NCBI GenBank assembly: GCA_964423675.1
Contig: CAYRFP010000005.1
Location: 1-64,000, forward strand
Origin: RUG563 sp964423675
GTDB taxonomy: Bacteria > Bacillota > Clostridia > Christensenellales > Aristaeellaceae
Reading direction: 5' to 3'
Length of the DNA: 64,000 nt
Shown here piece after piece: positions 57,768 through 64,000 of the stretch. The notes beneath the pieces are model-generated. The model was not told where the DNA came from and did not search any database. It was given only the letters and a program-made list of their open reading frames with translations. Each line of letters starts with the position of its first letter. Position 1 is the stretch's first letter. The position numbers and the translations under genes were made by a program.

Positions 57768-58328
57768 GTGCTGACCAAGACGCAAGCGATGGGGCGCTAT
57801 GCCTTGACGCTGGATAAAGGCAAACGAATGAGCGCGCCCATGCGGGCATGCGCCGCTTGGGCCACCTTGGAAGAGCATGATAAAATTTTGGATATGGCGT
57901 GCGGAAATGGCGCGCTGCTGGCGCATTTAAATGGGAAATATAAAATGACGCTGTGCGGTATTTGTGATTCGTCGGAACAGGCTCGGGCTGTGCGGGAAAG
58001 TCTGGGGGATGCGGATGTGATTCCCGCTCGCTGGGAGGATATTCCCTGGCGGGACGACACATTTGACGCAGCTTTGTTGCCCTCGGCAATACGGGGCGAG
58101 GATGTGAAAAGGGTGCTGTCCGAGGTGCTGCGTGTGCTGCATATGGGCGGCCAGTTTGTGTTGGCGTTGCCATTATTTAGCATTCGTCAGGAGGGCGAAT
58201 TAACGCGCCATGAACTGATGCGCCTGATGCAGGGAGCTGGCTTTCGGGATGTTTCCTTTCGAACGGCTGGGTTTTGCGGCGTGATTGTAGGCTGGAAACG
58301 GCAGTTGTTTCCAGATGAATTGGATTAA
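57768..58328 (+). CDS. Class I SAM-dependent methyltransferase
   Basis: 186 residues from a GTG behind GGGGAGGG. The Rossmann core has motif I ILDMACGNGALLAHL, then LCGICDSSEQARAVRE, the post-motif WEDIPWRDDTFDAALLPSAI and VLHMGGQFVLALPL, the pattern of the UbiE/Methyltransf_11 group. The substrate is not evident. It leads a run with tsaE, tsaB and rimI. A link to tRNA or ribosome modification is suggested only by this context. Confidence 0.8.
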   Translation: MLTKTQAMGRYALTLDKGKRMSAPMRACAAWATLEEHDKILDMACGNGALLAHLNGKYKMTLCGICDSSEQARAVRESLGDADVIPARWEDIPWRDDTFDAALLPSAIRGEDVKRVLSEVLRVLHMGGQFVLALPLFSIRQEGELTRHELMRLMQGAGFRDVSFRTAGFCGVIVGWKRQLFPDELD

Positions 58329-58358
58329 GAAAGGCGGAAAGCGGGGGGAGAAGAGCTG

Positions 58359-58802
58359 ATGATTAGCCATTCCGCGATGGAAACGCAGGCTCTGGGCAGC
58401 CGTCTGGCTGCGCATTTGCAGCAGGGAGATGTGATCCTGCTGACCGGAGATTTGGGAGCGGGAAAAAGCGAATTTGCTCGGGGAGTAGCCCGGGGCCTGG
58501 GGATTGCCGGCCCGGTTCCCAGTCCTTCGTTTACGATCCTGAACGCGTATGATGAAGGCCGCATTCCGCTGTATCATTTCGATTGGTATCGGATTGAGGA
58601 TCCGCAGGAAATCTATGAAATGGGCATGGATGAACAGTTGGGCGGCGATGGCGTAGCGCTGATTGAATGGAGCCAGAAAGCGGCGGAATGCCTGCCGGAA
58701 AGAGTATTGGAAGTATGCATCCAAACGCTGAGCATGCAGGAGAGAGAGTTAACATTTGTGGCGCGGGGCGGCTTTGCGTTTGAGGAGGATTGGCTGAAAT
58801 GA
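58359..58802 (+). CDS. tsaE: tRNA threonylcarbamoyladenosine biosynthesis ATPase TsaE
   Basis: 147 residues. The ATPase of the TsaBDE complex that makes t6A37 in tRNAs. Walker A GDLGAGKS is at 30-37, followed by GPVPSPSFTILNAY and YHFDWYRIEDP, both diagnostic, and the Walker B-like ALIEWSQK. GGGGGAG precedes the ATG. Its TGA overlaps the tsaB start (ATGA). Confidence 0.94.
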   Translation: MISHSAMETQALGSRLAAHLQQGDVILLTGDLGAGKSEFARGVARGLGIAGPVPSPSFTILNAYDEGRIPLYHFDWYRIEDPQEIYEMGMDEQLGGDGVALIEWSQKAAECLPERVLEVCIQTLSMQERELTFVARGGFAFEEDWLK

Positions 58803-59497
58803 ATTTACTTTGTATTGATACCTCCGGTCCGGTGGCCGGGGTTGCGCTGGTGGAAGACGGCGTTATTCGCTATGAGGCCATGGCGGTAAATGCGTTTACC
58901 CATTCCCAGTCTATCCTTCCGATGGTGGATGAAGCGTATGCACGCACTGGCCTGAACGTGGGCGAAACGGATTATTTTGCCGCTGTGGTGGGGCCGGGAT
59001 CGTTTACCGGGGTGCGCATTGGAGTGAGCACAGTGAAGGGGCTGGCGCATGCTGCGCAAAAGCCGTGTTTGGGCGTGGACGCGCTGGAAAGCATGGCTTA
59101 TGGCGTACAGCCATTTGGCGATGTGATCTGCCCGATTCAGGACGCGCGGGCGGGGCAGGTTTATGGCGCGGCGTTTCAGGGGTCAACCATGAAGCGATTG
59201 TTGGCTGATGAACCGATCCGCTTGGAGGAATACTTGGAAAAAGTATCGGCATTAGGCGAAAAAATGCTGTTCCTTGGCGATGGTATGCCCGTGCATCGGG
59301 AACGGATTGGGACAATCCTGGGGGACAAGGCGATTTTTGCTCCTGCGCATCTTGCGTTTCTGCGGCCGGCTGCGGCTGCTATGCTGGCCTGGGAAAAACG
59401 GGAAACGGCGGGCAGCTATCTGGATTTGCAGCCCTTGTATCTCCGGGCGCCTCAGGCTGAACGGCAGAAGAATCTGCGGGAATTGGGCCATGAATAA
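58799..59497 (+). CDS. tsaB: tRNA threonylcarbamoyladenosine biosynthesis protein TsaB
   Basis: 232 residues from the ATG at 58799, with GAGGAGG 11 bases upstream; the TTG at 58790 is less likely. The ASKHA-fold scaffold that holds TsaD and TsaE. The N-terminus MNLLCIDTSGPVAGVALVED and the segment VVGPGSFTGVRIGVSTVKGL are typical, as is CPIQDARAGQVYGAAF. tsaD, the catalytic partner, is not in the window. It overlaps rimI by eight bases. Confidence 0.94.
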   Translation: MNLLCIDTSGPVAGVALVEDGVIRYEAMAVNAFTHSQSILPMVDEAYARTGLNVGETDYFAAVVGPGSFTGVRIGVSTVKGLAHAAQKPCLGVDALESMAYGVQPFGDVICPIQDARAGQVYGAAFQGSTMKRLLADEPIRLEEYLEKVSALGEKMLFLGDGMPVHRERIGTILGDKAIFAPAHLAFLRPAAAAMLAWEKRETAGSYLDLQPLYLRAPQAERQKNLRELGHE

Positions 59498-59984
59498 CGC
59501 ACAGATTCGCCGCATGACGCTTGCGGATGTGGACGCAGTTCACGCTCTGGAGAAAGCGACCTTTCCGCGTCCTTGGACACGGGAGGATTTCATTAAGGAA
59601 ATGACGCAGAATGCCTGCGCCCGATATCTGGTGGCAGAACAGGAAGGGAAGATCATTGGGTTTGCCGGAGCATGGATGGTATTGGATGAAGCGCATGTGA
59701 CCAATATCGCAGTGGAGCAAGGATGCCGCGGCCAGGGAATAGGCAAGGCGCTGACGGCAGCGCTTATGCAATATGCTTCCAATCTGGGGGTTGTGTATGC
59801 CACGTTGGAAGTGCGCAGAAGCAATGTGGTGGCACAGGCACTGTATAAGGGCCTAGGATTTGTTTATGTGGGTGCTCGCAAGCGGTATTATGAAGATAAC
59901 GGAGAAGATGCATTTATTTTCTGCTGCGAGCACATGCCCCCCGCCGATCCGGATTTTGTGGAAGCAGAAACGGTGAGGGACTAA
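59490..59984 (+). CDS. rimI: Ribosomal protein S18-alanine N-acetyltransferase
   Basis: 164 residues from the ATG at 59490, inside the end of tsaB. A GNAT-fold acetyltransferase for the N-terminal alanine of S18. It has ATFPRPWTREDF, AHVTNIAVEQGCRGQGIGKAL (the acetyl-CoA P-loop Q-G-C-R-G-Q-G-I-G) and SNVVAQALYKGLGFVYVG. The order tsaE-tsaB-rimI is standard in Firmicutes. The C-terminus is slightly extended (HMPPADPDFVEAE). Confidence 0.92.
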   Translation: MNNAQIRRMTLADVDAVHALEKATFPRPWTREDFIKEMTQNACARYLVAEQEGKIIGFAGAWMVLDEAHVTNIAVEQGCRGQGIGKALTAALMQYASNLGVVYATLEVRRSNVVAQALYKGLGFVYVGARKRYYEDNGEDAFIFCCEHMPPADPDFVEAETVRD

Positions 59985-60003
59985 AGCCGAATGTTATAAA
60001 AGA

Positions 60004-60038
60004 GGGGCTGCTTTCCAGATGCGAAGCAGCTGCCTTTT
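60004..60038 (+). terminator. Terminator after rimI
   Basis: GCTGCTT (60007-60013) pairs with AAGCAGC (60024-60030), flanked by GGG and TGCC, with TTTT after it. Modest stability. Confidence 0.6.
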
Positions 60039-60061
60039 GACGGAAAAAAATTCAAAAATGC

Positions 60062-60170
60062 TTGCAAAACAGGCGGAAGATGTGGTATAATCAATTTTGT
60101 ATGATACGGGCGGTCCGCTGAAAGGCATGGCCTTTTATGAACGTCTATGAGGGAAGGAGGAACTATTCCA
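60062..60170 (+). promoter_or_regulatory. Promoter and leader of rplS
   Basis: TTGCAA (60062-60067), an 18-base spacer, TATAAT (60086-60091). The leader of about 70 bases contains GCGGTCCGC and AAAGGC-ATG-GCCTTT hairpins before the AAGGAGG site. It may be an autoregulatory L19 leader, but I cannot confirm the conserved L19 leader structure. Confidence 0.6.
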
Positions 60171-60521
60171 ATGAGCGAAATTATCCGTTCGATCGAACAG
60201 GCGCAGCTCCGTACCGATCTGCCCAGCTTCAACGTTGGCGATACCCTGCGGGTATTCGTTAAGGTTGTGGAAGGTAGCCGCGAACGTCTTCAGGCGTTTG
60301 AGGGTACTGTGATTGCCAAGCGCAACGGCTCCAGCCGTGAAACCTTCACGGTTCGCCGCGTTTCTTACGGCATTGGCGTGGAGCGTACGTTCCCGCTGCA
60401 TTCCCCCCGGGTGGATCATATCGAAGTGATCCGTCGCGGCAAGGTGCGGCGCGCGAAGCTGTACTATCTGCGCGATCTGCAGGGCAAGGCTGCCAAAATC
60501 AAGGAAGCCGGTCGCCGCTGA
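60171..60521 (+). CDS. rplS: 50S ribosomal protein L19
   Basis: 116 residues. A component of the large subunit near the interface with the small subunit. MSEIIRSIEQAQLRTDLPSF, GDTLRVFVKVVEGSRER and IGVERTFPLHSP are typical of L19, as is the basic C-terminus RRAKLYYLRDLQGKAAKI. AAGGAGG precedes the ATG. The common neighbours rpsP, rimM and trmD are not here, so it is a single-gene unit. Confidence 0.97.
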   Translation: MSEIIRSIEQAQLRTDLPSFNVGDTLRVFVKVVEGSRERLQAFEGTVIAKRNGSSRETFTVRRVSYGIGVERTFPLHSPRVDHIEVIRRGKVRRAKLYYLRDLQGKAAKIKEAGRR

Positions 60522-60532
60522 GGATCGTCCAG

Positions 60533-60568
60533 AAAACCATTCGGCCTTTCAAGGCTGGATGGTTTTTT
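60533..60568 (+). terminator. Terminator after rplS
   Basis: AAAACCAT (60533-60540) pairs with ATGGTTTT (60559-60566), with an inner GGCCTT/AAGGC stem, then T's. Confidence 0.88.
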
Positions 60569-60607
60569 GTTATACGTAAATAGTGCAATAGAAGAACTGT
60601 TTTTTTA

Positions 60608-60636
60608 TTGACAGGCGTCAAAAAAAGGAATATGAT
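60608..60636 (+). promoter_or_regulatory. Promoter of brnQ
   Basis: TTGACA (60608-60613), a 17-base spacer, TATGAT (60631-60636). TTGAC-AGGC-GTCAA forms a palindrome across the -35 and may be an operator. Confidence 0.8.
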
Positions 60637-60678
60637 AAACAAAATATGTATTTTTCGTTTATGAAGGGAGACAGGTGA

Positions 60679-62082
60679 TTGAAACGAAAGCTTACCTTGA
60701 GTGAAAAACTATCCATTGCCAGCATGCTTTTTGGCATGTTTTTTGGCGCGGGGAATCTGATTTTTCCGGCGAAAATGGGTCAATTGGCGGGCTGGAACGT
60801 GATTCCTGCATTTCTTGGCATGTGCATAACCGGCGTGGGGTTGCCGTTGCTGGGCGTGGCTGCACTGGGGGTCAGCCGCAGCAACGGTCTGCAGGCGCTG
60901 AGTTCCAAGGTGGGCAAGCACTACGGCTATTTCTTCACCTGTGCGCTCTATCTCACCATTGGCCCCTTCTTTGCTATTCCTCGCTGTGCCACGGTGCCTT
61001 TTTCTATCGGCATTGCCCCCTTGCTGGGCGGCGAAACTGGTCAGGCGCTGGCGATCTATTCTCTGGTTTTCTTTGCGCTGGTCTTGGTTTTCTCCCTGTT
61101 TCCGGGCCGGATTATGACCTGGATCGGCCGGATTCTGAACCCGGTATTTCTGGTGCTTCTGGGTGTGCTGACCATCACGGCGCTGGTGAATCCAGTTGGT
61201 TCCATTGAGTCCATAGAGCCTGTGGGTAACTATGCCAGCCAGCCATTTTTTGCCGGTTTCCTGGAAGGCTACAACACTATGGATGCGCTGGCCAGCCTGG
61301 CCTTTGGCATTGTGGTTGTAAACGTCATCCGTGGTCGCGGAGTGGAGGAGCCCAGTGCAGTTGCGGGTAACACGGTGCGTGCCGGGGTGCTCAGCTGCCT
61401 GATAATGGGTGTGATTTATCTGGCTATCACCGTGGCCTGCGGCCAAATCCGGTCTTTGCTTGTGGCTCAGGGAGATGCGGAAGCAGCCTTGCAGACGCTG
61501 AACGCGCTCAATGGCGGCGATGTGCTGGCAATGCTGGCAAATCATTATTTCGGCTCTGCGGGCACGCTTATTTTGGCAGGCGTGATCACCTTTGCCTGTC
61601 TGAAAACGGCGATTGGCCTGATCACCAGCTGTTCAGAAGCATTTTGCGCCATGATGCCCAATGGTCCCAGCTATCGGATGTGGGCGGTGGTGTTCTGCGT
61701 AATGTCGCTGCTGGTTGCGAACTTGGGTCTGAACACTATTATCGATTATTCCATCCCTGTGCTGATGTTCCTGTATCCGTTGGCAATTACCCTTATTCTC
61801 CTGGCGCTGTTTGGGCGATTCTTCGACCATAGCCGGAAGGTTTACGCGTGGGTGACGGGATGTACGTTGGTTGCGGCAACGCTGGATTTGGTGAATGCAT
61901 TGCCGAAAGTAACGGTGAGTGCAATGCACCTTAGCGGCGCGATTGATTTCGCGAAAGCCTACGTTCCTTTCTTCAATCTGGGACTTGGCTGGGTTTGTCC
62001 GGCACTGCTGGGCTTGGCGATTGGCTTGGTCTGCTATTTTGCAGATAAAAAGAAGGAAAAGCATAAGGTGGTACAAGCGTAA
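60679..62082 (+). CDS. brnQ: Branched-chain amino acid carrier BrnQ
   Basis: 467 residues from a TTG start that follows AAGGGAG. A cation-coupled symporter for leucine, isoleucine and valine of the LIVCS family, with about 12 membrane segments. The N-terminus LSIASMLFGMFFGAGNLIFP is diagnostic, followed by FFAIPRCATVPF with the conserved P-R. It ends with a short basic cytoplasmic tail. It is monocistronic with its own promoter and shares a bidirectional terminator with tgt. Confidence 0.95.
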   Translation: MKRKLTLSEKLSIASMLFGMFFGAGNLIFPAKMGQLAGWNVIPAFLGMCITGVGLPLLGVAALGVSRSNGLQALSSKVGKHYGYFFTCALYLTIGPFFAIPRCATVPFSIGIAPLLGGETGQALAIYSLVFFALVLVFSLFPGRIMTWIGRILNPVFLVLLGVLTITALVNPVGSIESIEPVGNYASQPFFAGFLEGYNTMDALASLAFGIVVVNVIRGRGVEEPSAVAGNTVRAGVLSCLIMGVIYLAITVACGQIRSLLVAQGDAEAALQTLNALNGGDVLAMLANHYFGSAGTLILAGVITFACLKTAIGLITSCSEAFCAMMPNGPSYRMWAVVFCVMSLLVANLGLNTIIDYSIPVLMFLYPLAITLILLALFGRFFDHSRKVYAWVTGCTLVAATLDLVNALPKVTVSAMHLSGAIDFAKAYVPFFNLGLGWVCPALLGLAIGLVCYFADKKKEKHKVVQA

Positions 62083-62124
62083 ATAAAGCTGACTCAAACG
62101 AACCGTGCAGATAGACGGGAATTA

Positions 62125-62160
62125 AAAACAGCGCCCCGGCGTGTTCTGGGACGCTGTTTT
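62125..62160. terminator. Bidirectional terminator between brnQ and tgt
   Basis: AAAACAGCG-x-CC pairs with GG-x-CGCTGTTTT (62125-62136 with 62149-62160), with A's on the left and T's on the right. Confidence 0.85.
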
Positions 62161-62196
62161 GTTTTGCTGGAACACTACAAACACACAATAAAGCGA

Positions 62197-63324
62197 TTAG
62201 AAATTGCGGGTCATATCATAGCGCTCATAGAATTCCCGGCGGTAATCCAGGAAACGATCCTCCAGAATCGCCTGACGGATTTCTTCCATCATGCGGATGA
62301 GGAAACGCAGATTATGAATCGAGGCCAGCCGCGCGCCGGTGATTTCGTCTGCCTTAATCAGATGACGGATATACGCCCGGGAGAAGTTTCGGCAGGCATA
62401 GCAATCGCAGCCTTCCTCCAGGGGGCTGAAATCCCGGGCATAGGTGGCATTGCGGATTACCAGCCGGCCGTTTCTTGTAAAGACCGTTCCATTTCGGGCA
62501 ATTCGCGTGGCCAGCACACAATCGAACATATCGACACCGCGGAGGATACCCTCCAGGAAGCAATCGGGCGTACCTACGCCCATCAGATACCGGGGCTTAT
62601 GCTTGGGCATATGCGGCTCAATTTTTTCCAGCATGTCATACATGATGGGCTTGGGCTCGCCGACGCTTAGGCCACCAATGCCGTAGCCGGGAAAATCCAT
62701 GTCGGCCAGCCGCTTGGCGCTTTCGATGCGCAGATCATCATAAAATGCACCCTGCACGATGCCGAACAGCGCCTGATCTGCCCGCGTATGGTGCTTTTGA
62801 CAACGCTCGGCCCAGCGGTGGGTACGATGCATGGCTTCCTCGGCTGTTTTGTGATCACAGGGATAGGGGGAGCAGACGTCAAAGCACATGGCGATATCCG
62901 CGCCAAGCGCTTGCTGAATATCCATGGATACTTCCGGGCTGATGAAGCGCTTGCTCCCGTCCAAATGACTGCGGAAGGCCGCCCCTTCCTCCGTTACCTT
63001 GCGAAGTCCGGCTAGGGAGAAAACCTGGAAGCCGCCGCTGTCAGTGAGCACGGGATGGGGCCAGTTCATAAAGGAATGAAGCCCGCCGGCCTCCTTCACA
63101 ATGTCTTCGCCGGGGCGAAGATGGAGATGATACGTATTGGAGAGAATAATTTTTGCGCCCAGGTTTTCCAATTCCCATGGTGTCATAGCTTTAACCGTGG
63201 CTTGTGTACCCACGGGCATATAAATGGGCGTGGGAATATCGCCATGGGGTGTATGTACCACGCCCAGACGCGCTCCGGATTGCTTACAGGTTTTAATAAG
63301 TTCAAAGGTAACAGGACTGCTCAT
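62197..63324 (-). CDS. tgt: tRNA-guanine transglycosylase
   Basis: 375 residues. It exchanges G34 of Asn, Asp, His and Tyr tRNAs for preQ1, on the way to queuosine. SNTYHLHLRPGEDIV and PVLTDSGGFQVFSLAGLRKV carry the catalytic base Asp. GIVQGAFYDDLR and YGIGGLSVGEPK line the pocket, and the nucleophile Asp lies in GVDMFDCVLATR. The zinc site is the CDCYACRNFSRAYIRHL cluster. queA, often adjacent, is not seen. GCGAGG precedes the ATG. Confidence 0.96.
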   Translation of the reverse strand: MSSPVTFELIKTCKQSGARLGVVHTPHGDIPTPIYMPVGTQATVKAMTPWELENLGAKIILSNTYHLHLRPGEDIVKEAGGLHSFMNWPHPVLTDSGGFQVFSLAGLRKVTEEGAAFRSHLDGSKRFISPEVSMDIQQALGADIAMCFDVCSPYPCDHKTAEEAMHRTHRWAERCQKHHTRADQALFGIVQGAFYDDLRIESAKRLADMDFPGYGIGGLSVGEPKPIMYDMLEKIEPHMPKHKPRYLMGVGTPDCFLEGILRGVDMFDCVLATRIARNGTVFTRNGRLVIRNATYARDFSPLEEGCDCYACRNFSRAYIRHLIKADEITGARLASIHNLRFLIRMMEEIRQAILEDRFLDYRREFYERYDMTRNF

Positions 63325-63341
63325 GAATATCCTCGCTTTTC

Positions 63342-64000
63342 TTATTCCTGGGCCACCATGGGCTTAATCTGCGGCCAAATGGTTTCCAGACCGCGCAGCT
63401 CACGCTCGAAAAACAGCCAGGGCTTGGCTTCTGGGACAGGGGCGATAAAGAGCATACGCTCCTTGGAAACAGGATGCTCAAAAGACAGCCGGAATCCCCA
63501 AAGAGCAATCTGCTGCCCGCGCTTACCGTTGCCATAGCGGTTATCGCCCCAGAGGGGATAACCGTGGTGCTGCATCTGTACGCGGATCTGATGGGCGCGG
63601 CCGGTTTCCAACTGAATGGCTACCAAGCTCAGCCCGTCCCGGCGCGCCACAGTGCGGCCATGGAGAATGGCTTCCTTGCCCTGCATTTTCAGATAAGAGG
63701 GCAGCACGGCCACCTTGTTGTGTTCTTCGTCTTTTACCAGATAATCTACATAGGTGAATTGATCTGGCGCATCGCCTTCCACGATACAGACATACTGGCG
63801 ATTCAATTCATGCACCCGAACCTGCTCGCTCAGCCGGGAAGCGGCCTTGCTGGTGCGGGCAAAACACAGAAGCCCGCCTACCGGCCGATCCATCCGATGC
63901 ACAAGGCCGATATACGCTTCACCAGGCTTATTGTAGGTTTCTTTTACGTATTCCTTGATCTGATCCAGCAGGCTTTCATCGCCGGTTGCGTCCGATTGGG
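63342..64000 (-). CDS. RluA-family pseudouridine synthase, 5' end beyond the window
   Basis: The frame enters at 64000 and ends at 63342, giving 218 residues of the C-terminal part. Visible are EAYIGLVHRMDRPVGGLLCFAR, with the catalytic Asp in H-R-M-D-R, then RTSKAASRLSEQVR and the later TGRAHQIRVQMQHHG. The first part seen, DESLLDQIKEYVKETYNKPG, is typical of the short RluA-family form that lacks an S4 domain. An in-frame ATG at 63902 lies within the catalytic motif and is not the start. It is upstream of tgt by 17 bases, so they are cotranscribed. Confidence 0.9.
   Translation of the reverse strand, partial: QSDATGDESLLDQIKEYVKETYNKPGEAYIGLVHRMDRPVGGLLCFARTSKAASRLSEQVRVHELNRQYVCIVEGDAPDQFTYVDYLVKDEEHNKVAVLPSYLKMQGKEAILHGRTVARRDGLSLVAIQLETGRAHQIRVQMQHHGYPLWGDNRYGNGKRGQQIALWGFRLSFEHPVSKERMLFIAPVPEAKPWLFFERELRGLETIWPQIKPMVAQE

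Noticed and set aside
60092..60170. Certain L19 leader RNA
   Set aside because: Hairpins are present, but I could not match the conserved structure, so it is listed only as a possible leader.
1..64000. tRNA, rRNA or CRISPR features
   Set aside because: I looked for T-loop-like motifs, rRNA-like conserved blocks and regularly spaced repeats and saw none; a covariance-model scan would settle tRNAs.

Overview
This window looks like a chromosomal piece of a spore-forming, low-to-moderate GC Bacillota of class Clostridia. The support is SigH, Mini-III RNase, a SAM-I riboswitch ahead of metK, strong AGGAGG-type ribosome sites, consensus sigma-A promoters, LplBC/YtcP-type sugar importers and YesM/YesN-type two-component regulators. 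The extracellular binding proteins end their signal peptides in A-E-E and mostly lack a lipobox. A Christensenellales-like gut or rumen organism is possible, but that placement is inference. I saw no rRNA, tRNA or CRISPR array.

Layout. 1-3 kb: the fragment of a large serine recombinase, a frameshifted corrinoid protein, a URO-D-fold methyltransferase and a divergent AraC regulator. 3-11 kb: a Qnr-like pentapeptide protein, a TrmH-type methyltransferase coupled to an unknown 712-residue protein, aspartate kinase, then DUF5665-lspA-RluD-type-tlyA. 11-18 kb: a DUF4342 protein, an OmpR-type two-component pair, murC, a glycerophosphodiesterase and a GH36-like alpha-galactosidase. 18-23.8 kb: an AraC regulator coupled to mrnC-rlmB-sigH, a phosphatase gene cut by an amber codon, and an RluA-type synthase.

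23.8-51.5 kb is a carbohydrate-use region. It holds a GH2 beta-mannosidase, an SGNH hydrolase, a sialidase-fold protein, a membrane AraC regulator, a GH42 beta-galactosidase and three importers. Each importer has two permeases and a binding protein, but none has an ATPase, so a shared MsmX-like ATPase elsewhere is expected. A YesM/YesN-type pair lies between importers two and three. Embedded here are an IS630-derived protein that has lost its catalytic triad, an orphan endolysin-holin pair and an L,D-transpeptidase.

51.7-56 kb holds an HPr-like protein lacking the phosphorylatable His and a compact four-gene minus-strand operon: a MotA/ZorA-like channel with a long cytoplasmic tail, a MotB/ZorB-like OmpA protein, a small membrane-anchored or lipoprotein, and an exported VanX-like D-Ala-D-Ala dipeptidase. 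No flagellar gene and no Zorya effector is nearby. This is my best candidate for an undescribed envelope-associated system. 56-64 kb is housekeeping: metK under a SAM-I riboswitch, a methyltransferase-tsaE-tsaB-rimI operon, rplS, brnQ, tgt and a partial RluA-family gene running off the right edge.
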